Below are positions 53,401 to 61,971 of a stretch of 64,000 nt of DNA, one piece after another. The notes under the pieces were generated by a model. That model worked only from the letters and a program-made list of their open reading frames with translations. It was not told the origin of the DNA and did no database searches. This stretch comes from Rhizomicrobium sp. (GTDB taxonomy: Bacteria > Pseudomonadota > Alphaproteobacteria > Micropepsales > Micropepsaceae). The stretch covers positions 1,302,001 through 1,366,000 of the forward strand of contig JBBCGL010000001.1 in the NCBI GenBank assembly GCA_037200385.1. Reading direction: 5' to 3'. The translations under genes and the position numbers were made by a program. How positions within the stretch are numbered: position 1 is the stretch's first letter; each line of letters begins with the position of its first letter.

Positions 53401-56400
53401 ATGTCCGACATTCCGAAAGACGGCGTTCCGTACAAATACAAGGCGTTCCTCAGCTACAGTCATCGCGATGCGGACTGGGGCGACTGGCTGCACAAGGCGC
53501 TGGAAACCTATCCGATACCGCGCCGCCTCGTCGGCACCCCAGGACCGGACGGTCCGCGTCCGGCGCGCTTCTACCCCGTATTCCGCGACCGCGAGGAATT
53601 GCCGACTGCGCACGATCTCAACGAGCAGATCAAGGTCGCCCTCCAGCAATCGGCCAACCTCATCGTCATTGGCTCGCCAAACAGTGCGGCCAGCCGTTGG
53701 GTGAATGAGGAAATTCTTGCTTTCAAGCGTCTCGGTCGCGAGAACCGGATCCAGACCCTCGTCGTCTCAGGTCATCCCACCGCGGAAGATGAACCCTCGC
53801 TCGAAGAACTGGCGGAACGAACAGGAGCCGCAGCGCGTGGCGCGGCACTGCCACAAGCAAGCTTCCCGCGTGCGCTCAAATTCAAGCTCGGCAAGGACGG
53901 AAATCTATCAGGCGAGCGCACACACCCGCTTGCCGCCGACGCGCGGCCAGAGGGCGACGGACGAGAGCATGCGAAGCTCAAGCTAATCGCGGGCCTGCTC
54001 GGGCTTGGTTTCGAAGAGCTGCGACGGCGGGACGCCGAGGCAAAGCGCGCCCGGCTCAGACTGCAATTTGCCGGTGCCCTAGCTGTCGTGGCTGTAATCT
54101 TGGGCGTGATCTTCTATTTTCTTCGGGCCAACACGCTCGATGCCCGTTCATCGCAATTTATAGCCGAAGCTGGCAGTGAACTATTCCAGCGAGACTATGC
54201 CAAGGCGGAGATCGCAGCGGCCGAAGCGCTGACCTATCGCGATACGGATGCTGCGAGAAAGCTCTTGCTCGCAGCCCGCCTGGGAGGAGTCAGTTCCGTT
54301 GCACGGTCGGCCAAAGACCTGACCTCGGAGCTGAATGTTTTCAGCAGTGATGGCGGCGTTGTGGCGGCGGTCACGCGGGGTGCATCCGGCGTAACGATTT
54401 CGGTCTTGTCGCCATCCGATAAAAAATTGCTGTGGCGTATCACGCTGCCGTCGGCAGCGGGCGTTCCCGATTCCATCGCATTCAGCGAACACAAATACGG
54501 CAACCGACAGATCGCGGCGGCGTGGCCGGAGAACGATGCAAAGACATTCCATGTCGGCGTCTGGAATCTGCCGGACGGAAGGCCGACTGGACAAATGCGC
54601 GAACTCACGACGGGAACCGAGACCGGCCGTCATGACAAGCGCATCCCGTCCATGGCATTTAGCCCTGGCCGTCCCTGGCTTGCGACCGGTGGCGAGGACA
54701 GCAAGCTGATGCTTTGGGATCTATCGCTGGAGCGGCCCCGCCTGATTTGGGAGCAAGACAACACGCATTTCCCCGATGTTCACGGGATTGCCTTCAATGC
54801 CGACGGAACGTTGCTGGCATCGGCCGGCGGCGACTATCTCGCGAATATTTGGAAGACGGTCGATATGACCGGCGCAAACTACGATCCGCACGCGCCCTAT
54901 GAGGCTCATACGATCAAGCCGGTGTTCACGCTGACAGGTCACAATGACTCGGTGTTCGTGGTCGCGTTCGGTCCAGATGGATGTCATCTCACGCCTGCAA
55001 GCAATCAGGTCACGCCACCGGGCGATAAGCCGCCAGCGCCGTTGACATTCGATGGAGGCTGCAAGATCGCATCTGGCGGGTATGAGCGCACCATCCGTAT
55101 CTGGGACCTTACCCAGCTCAAGGACAATCAACCACAAACCGTAGCTACACTCTCGGGACATGACGGAACAATTCTTGCACTGGCTTTTAGCGACGACGGG
55201 AAATTCCTGACCTCCGGTGCGAGCGATGGAGCCGCCGATCTGTGGGATGCCACGGCCGGCCGACTTCTCGATAAGTTCAAGCCGGATGACGAGGCCGTGC
55301 GCTCGGTGTCGACTCCTCGGTTCGAGACCGGTGTGCACATCGGCAGTGAAAAGGGCTGGAGCGTATGGTCGGTCCAGGGAAGCTCCCTTGTCGCTCGGCT
55401 TTGGAATGGCAGCGCAACAATCGGGGTGCTGGCGTTCGATCCCACGGGCGAATTTCTCGCTGCCAGCGGAGTCAACGACGATGGACGCATCCGCGTCTGG
55501 AACCGTTCCAACCGCCTGGTCTATTTGCTCGATCCCGGAGCACCAGGCGAATACATAAACGGAGTTGTCTTCAGCCCTGACCGGCGTTGGATCGTTGCCG
55601 GTGGTGGCAAGGGCACGATTCATGTCTGGGATCGCACCAAGCCCGGTTGGCAAAAGGTCCCGGGCACCGAAGATGTCATGAAGCACGGTGGCTTCGTCTG
55701 GGGTCTGTGTTTCGACTCCAGGAGTTCTCAACTTGCCTCAAGCAACCAGAGCCCGGACGTCAAGATCAAACGCTGGCGCACCAGCGACTGGTCTATGATC
55801 GACCAGACCAAGCCCGGTCAGCTTGTCGATAGCGTCTACGCGCTCGTCTGCGATCCTGTCAGCGGCCGGATTGTCGCCGGCGATTCCAAGGCGCGTGTAG
55901 CGGTACGTGATGCCGGGCTCGGCACGACTGCGGAGACCATCAATGTCACCCAGGGCGAAGTGAACGTATGGAGCCTTGCCTTGGCGGACACACCCCATTC
56001 CATCCTGTCTGGAAATTCGGATGGCCATGTCTACCGCTGGGTGCCGCCCGATGCGGGCTGGGCCGGACCGAACAAGGGCGAAAAGATCGGAACGTCGTCG
56101 GACGACGCCAAAGTCAATCCAACCATTAACAGCGTCGCCTATGACGCAAAACACGGCTGGGTCGCCGCCGGCGGCGTCGGGCCTAGCGTTGAGCTCTATG
56201 ACATAAAAGACCTTCACCATCTGCGGAGCCTGAGCGGCCATGACGGTACGATCTGGTGGGTCACCTTCGACCCCCAAGGCACGCGCCTGGCCTATGGCGG
56301 ACTGGACGGCATTGTGCGTGTGGTCGATCTGGAGGCGATGCTCCGCCTAGATACCGACTCCCCTGCCGACATCTATCGCGACTCGCAACGAGAGACCGGA

Positions 56401-56439
56401 CTAACGGTCGAGGGAGACACGATCTTAAGGCTGAAGTAG
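53401..56439 (+). CDS. TIR-domain, transmembrane, WD40-repeat protein
   Basis: About 1012 residues from ATG 53401 (TTGGGGTAGG upstream); a TTG at 53383 is a weaker start. The TIR-like domain (12 to about 130) has YKAFLSYSHRDADWGDWL, FRDREELPTAHDLNEQIKVAL and SRWVNEEIL, placing a Trp and Glu pair (W100, E103/E104) at the usual NADase-Glu position. A helix-rich linker leads to one transmembrane helix (about 222-242), then WD40 blades to the C-terminus (PSMAFSPGRPWLATGG, SLSGHDGTIWWVTFDPQG). The architecture suggests a sensor-effector: WD40 for recognition, TIR for signalling or NAD cleavage. Confidence 0.85.
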   Translation: MSDIPKDGVPYKYKAFLSYSHRDADWGDWLHKALETYPIPRRLVGTPGPDGPRPARFYPVFRDREELPTAHDLNEQIKVALQQSANLIVIGSPNSAASRWVNEEILAFKRLGRENRIQTLVVSGHPTAEDEPSLEELAERTGAAARGAALPQASFPRALKFKLGKDGNLSGERTHPLAADARPEGDGREHAKLKLIAGLLGLGFEELRRRDAEAKRARLRLQFAGALAVVAVILGVIFYFLRANTLDARSSQFIAEAGSELFQRDYAKAEIAAAEALTYRDTDAARKLLLAARLGGVSSVARSAKDLTSELNVFSSDGGVVAAVTRGASGVTISVLSPSDKKLLWRITLPSAAGVPDSIAFSEHKYGNRQIAAAWPENDAKTFHVGVWNLPDGRPTGQMRELTTGTETGRHDKRIPSMAFSPGRPWLATGGEDSKLMLWDLSLERPRLIWEQDNTHFPDVHGIAFNADGTLLASAGGDYLANIWKTVDMTGANYDPHAPYEAHTIKPVFTLTGHNDSVFVVAFGPDGCHLTPASNQVTPPGDKPPAPLTFDGGCKIASGGYERTIRIWDLTQLKDNQPQTVATLSGHDGTILALAFSDDGKFLTSGASDGAADLWDATAGRLLDKFKPDDEAVRSVSTPRFETGVHIGSEKGWSVWSVQGSSLVARLWNGSATIGVLAFDPTGEFLAASGVNDDGRIRVWNRSNRLVYLLDPGAPGEYINGVVFSPDRRWIVAGGGKGTIHVWDRTKPGWQKVPGTEDVMKHGGFVWGLCFDSRSSQLASSNQSPDVKIKRWRTSDWSMIDQTKPGQLVDSVYALVCDPVSGRIVAGDSKARVAVRDAGLGTTAETINVTQGEVNVWSLALADTPHSILSGNSDGHVYRWVPPDAGWAGPNKGEKIGTSSDDAKVNPTINSVAYDAKHGWVAAGGVGPSVELYDIKDLHHLRSLSGHDGTIWWVTFDPQGTRLAYGGLDGIVRVVDLEAMLRLDTDSPADIYRDSQRETGLTVEGDTILRLK

Positions 56440-56546
56440 CGCACTAAGAAACCAGGAGCGTATTGCTGTCCCGGGAACATGACGCGTCTTGGGTTGGGTC
56501 GCCCTTTGGAGATACTCGACGCTTTTCCGTTCGTACAGGAACTGCT

Positions 56547-56585
56547 TCGTTTTGCAACGGCCCGAAATGGGTCGTTGCAAAACGA
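56547..56585. repeat. Long near-perfect hairpin between convergent genes
   Basis: CGTTTTGCAACG (56548-56559) and its exact complement (56573-56584) flank G-CCC-GAAAT-GGG-T, so the stem continues through a G-T wobble and three more pairs to a 5-base loop; one A-T pair extends it outward. It lies 108 bp after the TIR-WD40 stop and about 200 bp before the end of the convergent DUF6880-like gene. There is no T-run on either side, so it is not a textbook terminator, though bidirectional termination is possible. The rest of 56440-56781 shows nothing recognisable. Confidence 0.7.
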
Positions 56586-56781
56586 GCGCTGCGCGCGGCC
56601 TCCATGAAGACCAGTTGCATCGCCAGCCCCCACTTCGAAAACTCTCACCGGCAATGCCGATATCTCGCTAGCAGGCCTCCGGTCGAACCGAAACCGCGCC
56701 GTCTCGTCGGGCGGAATAGCCTTCTAAGCCACCGAGACTTCCAGCGCTCTCGTTTTTGCGGACACTCGCGACAATCCGATT

Positions 56782-57507
56782 TTATCGTCTTCTCTTTGGC
56801 TTTCCGCGGCTCTGCATGCCGTCGACCGAATTTCCGGTTGCCGCCAAACGACGTCGCAGCGTCGCGGCGAACGCCGTGAGCCGCCTATCCGGCTCATCCT
56901 CGAATTGCCACAGACCCTCTTCGGCCCATTTCAGCGCCTCGGCCGTGCGGCCGTGATCCGCGCATAGCTTCGCGACCTGCAGATAGGCATCGGCCGACGA
57001 CAGGTCGGTGGCACGGATCGCGATCCATGCATCGATATCGCCGTCGCGCGCCGCGAAGCTTTCGAGAATGGATTGCACCCGGTAGCGCATTTCGGGCCGA
57101 TCGTCCCGCACCCGCCGCGCACCACCGCGCAGCGGCTTGAATTCCGCCCAGGCTTCCCGCGCGAGGCGACGATATTCGGCCAAACCAGCCTTCCCCAGAA
57201 GTGTCCGATAGCGTTCGCTCGCACGGCAAAAATACTCACTTTCCCATTCCGTTTCGCGCCGGAAGAGGTCGCGTGCGAGCGCCAGCGGCTCAGGTTTGCC
57301 GGCGCGGCAGGCCCTGAGGTCCAACTCGCTTGCCCGCGCGAGCAGGCCGCCGCCATGGCCGTCCGAGTCGTCGACGCTCTGCAACGCCTTGTCCATGCGG
57401 ACGAAGAAATCATCGAGCAGGTGCAGCACCATCGGCGCTCGCGCCTTGTCGATCATGCCTTCGAGGTGCACCAGAATTGCCTCAACATTCGCTGCCCAGG
57501 CGCGCAT
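56782..57507 (-). pseudogene. N-terminally truncated DUF6880-like protein
   Basis: 241 codons remain. Segments such as APMVLHLLDDFFVRMDKALQSVDDSDG, CRAGKPEPLALARDLFRRETEWE and LLGKAGLAEYRRLAREAWAEF resemble the C-terminal helical-repeat half of DUF6880 proteins, which as I recall are usually 400 residues or more. A TGA lies nine codons upstream of the first ATG in frame, and beyond it the sequence turns into cysK debris, so the N-terminal half appears lost. It may still be expressed as a short protein. Function unknown. Confidence 0.5.
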
Positions 57508-57750
57508 CCGGTCGGCATCTAACCCGCTGGTATCACTGGTTTATTTTTCGAACGAAACAGCCGAACCAACACCGGACCAACGGCTTTTTTGCAAGGCTGC
57601 GTATCTCTGCATCGCAATCTGCGCTCGAGACGACCCAAGCTGGAATGTCTCCAAGCCCCTGCTGCGACAGAGGAACGCCCGCACCAGATAAGCCACCTTC
57701 GCGCGCACCCAGCGCATCGTTCGAAAAATGGTTCGATCTCCGACACGAAC

Positions 57751-58176
57751 TCAATGGACCACCAGAACGTCGACCTTTCCACCCGTGTCGTTCCAGACTT
57801 CCTGGGCCGTCGTGCGGCGATGAAACGTCCGGATTTGCCGGGTTGTCAAACTGGCGCGGACTGATCGCGCCCGGTGCCGTCGCGACGATACTCTGCGCCT
57901 TCTCGATCGCGCCCTTCATGCCCTTGGCGGCTCCGGTCAGCACCAAACGCGCTCCGAGCAGGGCCAGCATCTTGCATTGCTCGATGGAAAAGGATTCCGG
58001 CATCGTCAGGATCGGCTTGTAGCCCTTGGCCGCGGCCACAAGGCGAGCGCGATGCCGGTGTTGCCGCTGGTCGGCCCGACCAGCGTGGTTCGCTGCGGAG
58101 AAATCTCGCCGTCGCGCTTCAGCGCCTCGATCATCGCCACGCCGATGCGATCCTGACGCTGGAGACCGGGGTTTCG
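57751..58176 (-). pseudogene. Broken cysteine synthase (cysK-like) fragment
   Basis: Read on the minus strand, [20 protein letters not shown], then [11 protein letters not shown] (PLP phosphate-binding loop), then [20 protein letters not shown], then QFDNPANPD and TTAQEVWNDTGGKVDVLV follow each other in different frames, as in O-acetylserine sulfhydrylase. Frame changes are needed near 58040 (a missing base in the codons for AFVAAA) and near 57825, and a stop at 57751-57753 ends the fragment. Both ends of the gene are missing. Clear remnant, not functional. Confidence 0.85.
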
Positions 58177-58402
58177 GCAGGTCCGGATTGCTCGTTTCAG
58201 ACCTGGTCAGCTCCGCATGATATCGAGGACAATGCTCGTCTAGATTAGATGGGCCTTTTGGCCGATCGGCAAGACCGAGGACCAGTATTGTGCAGACTTG
58301 AACAACGCCTTGACGACCTGCATAGTGGCCACATCTCAGAATGGGTTCTCGGCCGGCAAACTCTGCGACATGGCGGCGTTGCCAGCATCCAAGGAGATTG
58401 AG

Positions 58403-58591
58403 ATGAGCATGGAAGCCGACAAGCGTCCGGTCCGGTCCGACACTGACGAGGATGTGCCGGCGCAAAGCGCGGCCGTCGAGACAGGCTCGCTCGAGGGACC
58501 GAAGGCCGGGTCGAGCTCATTTCTTCAGTGGCTTCACAAGAAGATGCAGAGATTGCAGAAGGACGATCCGGAGATTTACCCGCTATGGTGA
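58403..58591 (+). CDS. 62-aa peptide, candidate RiPP-type precursor
   Basis: ATG at 58403 follows AAGGAG at a 6-base spacing, an excellent ribosome-binding site that excludes the longer in-frame start at 58298. The product begins MSMEADKRPVR, has an acidic, Ser/Glu-rich first half, then a basic helical stretch SSSFLQWLHKKMQRLQ and ends KDDPEIYPLW, rich in aromatic residues at the very C-terminus. Its last 7 bases overlap the start of the SGNH hydrolase gene. I do not recognise the family. A leader-core layout next to an oxidase and an exporter suggests a modified peptide, but a small regulatory or structural protein is also possible. Confidence 0.65.
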   Translation: MSMEADKRPVRSDTDEDVPAQSAAVETGSLEGPKAGSSSFLQWLHKKMQRLQKDDPEIYPLW

Positions 58592-59487
58592 AATCGACGG
58601 AGCCCGCTTCGGCACAGTCGTTTCAACCCTATTTCGGCGCCCGGCGTTTCGAGCATCTGCCGGAGGGGCCGGGCAAGCCAAGCGTTCGAAAGATTTACTC
58701 GCTCGATTTCTCGGGCAACTGCACTTATGGGTTCAACTCGCTGGGCTTTCGGGGCCCCGACCCAAGGCCGGATGCGCGCGCCCGAATCTTTGCCGTCGGT
58801 TGCAGTCTGACCATTGGCGTGGGCATCGAGTTCGAGGAAACGTGGAGCTACAGGTTCAAGTTACGGTATGCCGAGGCTCTCGGCTGCGCGGCAGACGAAG
58901 TGGATCTCTTGAACTTCGCGGAAGCCGGAAGTTCCAACGACTATATCGCGCGCACCGCCATCTCGCAGTGCGAGCGGGTGGTGCCGGATCTCGTGCTTGT
59001 GCTCTTCACCGAGCAGGCCCGTGTCGAGACCTTTCTCCCCGACCGGATGTGCGCACAAATTGGGCCATGGTGGACCTCTCTCGAACAAGCGCTGAGGACC
59101 ATGCCTCAAATCCCGCCGGCCCAACGGTCTGTCGGAGAGATGGTCGTCGAGACCGCCAAACGCTTCTATACGTTTTATGAAGACGACTTTGGACTGATGA
59201 ACAGTCTCAAGAATATCGCCCTGCTGCAGTTCTATTGCCAGGCACGAGGCATTCCGCATGCGATTGCGTGGACGAACCATGAGGTGTTGTCCGACAATTC
59301 CCTTCGCGAAGATCAATTGTTTGGTCCGGTGATCGGCTCGATCGATGTCTCGCGGGTCTGTCCTTGGTCAATCAATGACAAGGGCATCCTGGTGGACACC
59401 GCCGCAGACGGGCGGCATCCGGGCCGTGAGTCGAATGAACGTTTCGCGGCGCGGCTCTTCGATCACTATAAGGCACTCGACAGCTAA
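58585..59487 (+). CDS. SGNH/GDSL-type hydrolase
   Basis: 300 residues from ATG 58585, inside the end of the peptide gene. YGFNSLGFRGPDP and FAVGCSLTIGVGIEFEETW give the nucleophile block (S74), NFAEAGSSNDYIAR gives the block III region (Gly/Asn), and DGRHPGRESNERFA near the C-terminus gives the Asp-His pair. No signal peptide is seen, so it is probably cytoplasmic. Such enzymes cleave or form esters. Coupling to the 62-aa peptide suggests it acts on that peptide or its modification. Confidence 0.82.
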   Translation: MVKSTEPASAQSFQPYFGARRFEHLPEGPGKPSVRKIYSLDFSGNCTYGFNSLGFRGPDPRPDARARIFAVGCSLTIGVGIEFEETWSYRFKLRYAEALGCAADEVDLLNFAEAGSSNDYIARTAISQCERVVPDLVLVLFTEQARVETFLPDRMCAQIGPWWTSLEQALRTMPQIPPAQRSVGEMVVETAKRFYTFYEDDFGLMNSLKNIALLQFYCQARGIPHAIAWTNHEVLSDNSLREDQLFGPVIGSIDVSRVCPWSINDKGILVDTAADGRHPGRESNERFAARLFDHYKALDS

Positions 59488-59516
59488 TAGGCTTCGGCCG
59501 AGATGCGGAGGCGGAC

Positions 59517-60584
59517 TTGGATTTTGGAATCTATTCCGAGATGCAGTGCCCGCCGCAAAAGCAGGCTGTGGCTGTCTACCAGGAAACGCTCGAGCAGTTC
59601 GACGCGGCGGATGCGCTGGGATACGAGACAGCCTCGACGATCGATCATCATTTCTTTCCCCAATTCGGGATCTCCGCCAATCCTCTCGCACTGTTCGCAG
59701 CATCGGCGCAGCGGACGCGGCGCATCCGCTATCGGGTCGAACTGCTGAACTTGACGCCGAAGAACCCGATGGAACTTGCCGGACAGGTGGCCGCGGCAGA
59801 CATCCTTACCGGAGGCCGGTTGGAGTGCGGAGTCGGGAGAGGGCATCCTTGGGCGTGTCCCGGATTCGGGATTCCGCTGGAGGAGACGAGAGCCCGCTTT
59901 GAGGAATCATTGGATCTCCTATTGCGCGCTTGGGATGGGAGTCCCGTCAATCGCGAGGGGCGATTTTGGAACGTCCGGGACGCGATGGTTGTTCCTCAGC
60001 CACTGCAGCGGCCGCATCCTCCGCTCTTCGTCGTTGCATCGAGTCCAAACAATACCGAGGATGCAGGCACGCGCGGGTTCGGAGTCCTGTTGAACCCCGT
60101 ATTCCCGCTGGAGATGTTCGCCGAACCGCTCGCGGTCTACCGCGCACGGTGTCGGGAGAATGGGCACGCCCCACGCATCGTGTGCCATCGCGTCGTCTGT
60201 ATCGGCGACAGCGCCGCAGAGATTCGCGATCGGTACGAGGAGACGGTGATGGCGTTCGCGCAGTTTAACGCGAGTGCGCTTCGGGGTCTTGGCGCGTATT
60301 CGGATGACGAGCTCGATGCAGCCGGTTACGGGCTCTACGCGCGTCTTCGGACAATGGTGCCGCATGCAATACCTTTTGAGATGGTTCTGAAAGCGATGTG
60401 TTTCGCCGGATCCACGGACGAAATTGTGGAGGAGATAGGCCGCGCGGAAGAGCGCTATGGGATCACCGAGATGAGCATCGTCGTAGCCTATGGGGGATCG
60501 CCTCATTCCCACACGCTTAAGCTGATGGAGCGGGTACAGGCATCGATCCGGCCCGCATTCCGCAGGTCCATACGGGCAGTCTAG
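59517..60584 (+). CDS. Luciferase-like flavin-dependent monooxygenase
   Basis: 355 residues. The start is TTG at 59517, giving (M)DFGIYSEMQ, the usual beginning of the family, and GGAGG lies 5 bases upstream. F420/FMN-binding bacterial-luciferase features: GYETASTIDHHFFPQFG, GRLECGVGRGHPW and PQPLQRPHPPLFVVASSP, with GYGLYARL and FAGSTDEIVEEI later. Family members hydroxylate or oxidise small molecules and some RiPPs using reduced flavin. It follows the SGNH gene by 29 bp and precedes the MATE gene by 16 bp. Confidence 0.88.
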   Translation: MDFGIYSEMQCPPQKQAVAVYQETLEQFDAADALGYETASTIDHHFFPQFGISANPLALFAASAQRTRRIRYRVELLNLTPKNPMELAGQVAAADILTGGRLECGVGRGHPWACPGFGIPLEETRARFEESLDLLLRAWDGSPVNREGRFWNVRDAMVVPQPLQRPHPPLFVVASSPNNTEDAGTRGFGVLLNPVFPLEMFAEPLAVYRARCRENGHAPRIVCHRVVCIGDSAAEIRDRYEETVMAFAQFNASALRGLGAYSDDELDAAGYGLYARLRTMVPHAIPFEMVLKAMCFAGSTDEIVEEIGRAEERYGITEMSIVVAYGGSPHSHTLKLMERVQASIRPAFRRSIRAV

Positions 60585-60600
60585 GAGGCGGTGGAGAGCG

Positions 60601-61971
60601 ATGAACGAGCTGCTTGGAAATCCGAGGATTTCCCTCTTGCTGTTCAAGCAGGCCGCTCCAATCCTCCTCGGATTGTCCGGCACGACGCTCTACCTGCTTG
60701 CCGACAGCGTGTTCGTGAGCCGACTCGGTTCGGCTCCGCTCGCCGCGCTCGGTTACGCGATTCCCCCGGTACTTCTGGTCGTGAACATCATGTTCGGCCT
60801 CGGGATGGGAGCGACTGCCTGCGTCGCACCAAAGTTGGGCGCGCACGACTTCGAGGGAGGCCGGACGTTGGCAACCCGCTCGGTGTGGCTGGGGCTTGTG
60901 GTGGCCATGACGCTTGGCCCTTTGGTCTTCATGCTCAGATGGGAAATCGTCAGGGCGCTCGGCGCGCAGGACCCGATAGCGGCGCAAAGCGTCTCGTTCC
61001 TGGCCGTTTGGCTATGGGGAGCTCCGTTCCAGGCTCTTATGCAGATCGGAACCGCTGCGCTGCGCGCAGCAGGCGACAGTAAGACCTCCGGTATCGTGCT
61101 CCTGACGGCCGCAGTCTTGAACATCGCGCTGGATCCGATTCTCATTTTCGGCTGGCTGGGCTTCCCGGCGATGGGGCTCACCGGCGCTGCATACGCAACG
61201 CTGATTGGAAACGGTGTCGCGGCCGCACTAACGATGAGGCGCATGCTGGCATTTGGATTGTTGGACTTGTCCGATCGTGCGCACGGCCTCCTCGCGTCGT
61301 GGAAGGAAATCGGCCGAGTGGCGGGTCCTGCGTCCGTTACCTATGTCAGCGTGCCCCTTGGGGCGGCGGTGTTGACGGGATTCATCGCTGGGCATGGGCC
61401 GGGTGCCGTGGCGGCCTATGGCGTGGCAGGACGGATCGACAATCTGGTGCGGTTGGTGCCCCTCGCGTTGTCCGGCGCGCTGGCACCCTTTGTCGGCCAG
61501 AATTGGGGGGCCTCGCAGATCGAGCGGGCCCGGCAGGGCGTTGCGGTCGCGCGTCGTGGCGCTTTGCTTTGGGGGCTTGTCGCGTGGGCCATTCTTGCCG
61601 CATTGGCGACGACGATCGCCGGCTTGTTCTCAGATGACCCAGGCGTGACCGGAGCACTCGCAGCATTTCTGTGGGTTGCCTCGGCGGGTTTTGCCTGGAT
61701 CGGTACGACGACGGTGTCGAGCGCAGCCCTCAATGCCGTCAAAAAGCCTCTCGAAGCCGCCGCGATCAGCATTCTTCGCGCCTTCGTACTGCCCATACCG
61801 CTGGCCCTTCTCGGCGATCGCGTGTTGGGGCTTCCGGGACTTTTCGCCGGTGTCGCGCTCGCCGCGATGATTTCGGACCGCTTTGCGATTCATTGGCTGG
61901 CGAAGGCGTCGCTCGGTCGAGCGATGGATGTCGTCAGTCCGACTCCACTTCGCCGCGGTAGTCCCGAATGA
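60601..61971 (+). CDS. MATE-family efflux transporter
   Basis: 456 residues with about 12 hydrophobic helices. Seen: ISLLLFKQAAPILLGLSGTTLYLLADSVFVSRLG, GATACVAPKLGA, QIGTAALRAAGDSKTSGIVLL and the second-half repeat GAVAAYGVAGRIDNLVRL, LAPFVGQNWGA. A strong Shine-Dalgarno (GGAGGCGG) lies just upstream of the ATG. Probably exports the product of the peptide/SGNH/monooxygenase genes or a toxic intermediate. Its last 38 bp overlap the end of the convergent carbamoyltransferase gene. Confidence 0.92.
   Translation: MNELLGNPRISLLLFKQAAPILLGLSGTTLYLLADSVFVSRLGSAPLAALGYAIPPVLLVVNIMFGLGMGATACVAPKLGAHDFEGGRTLATRSVWLGLVVAMTLGPLVFMLRWEIVRALGAQDPIAAQSVSFLAVWLWGAPFQALMQIGTAALRAAGDSKTSGIVLLTAAVLNIALDPILIFGWLGFPAMGLTGAAYATLIGNGVAAALTMRRMLAFGLLDLSDRAHGLLASWKEIGRVAGPASVTYVSVPLGAAVLTGFIAGHGPGAVAAYGVAGRIDNLVRLVPLALSGALAPFVGQNWGASQIERARQGVAVARRGALLWGLVAWAILAALATTIAGLFSDDPGVTGALAAFLWVASAGFAWIGTTTVSSAALNAVKKPLEAAAISILRAFVLPIPLALLGDRVLGLPGLFAGVALAAMISDRFAIHWLAKASLGRAMDVVSPTPLRRGSPE

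Noticed and set aside
56463-56879. 138-codon frame after the TIR-WD40 gene
   Set aside because: Runs through the hairpin and the antisense of the DUF6880-like gene; no motif.
57533-58465. 310-codon minus-strand frame covering the cysK fragment
   Set aside because: Only its middle matches cysteine synthase and the rest is in other frames; a chance open frame through a pseudogene.
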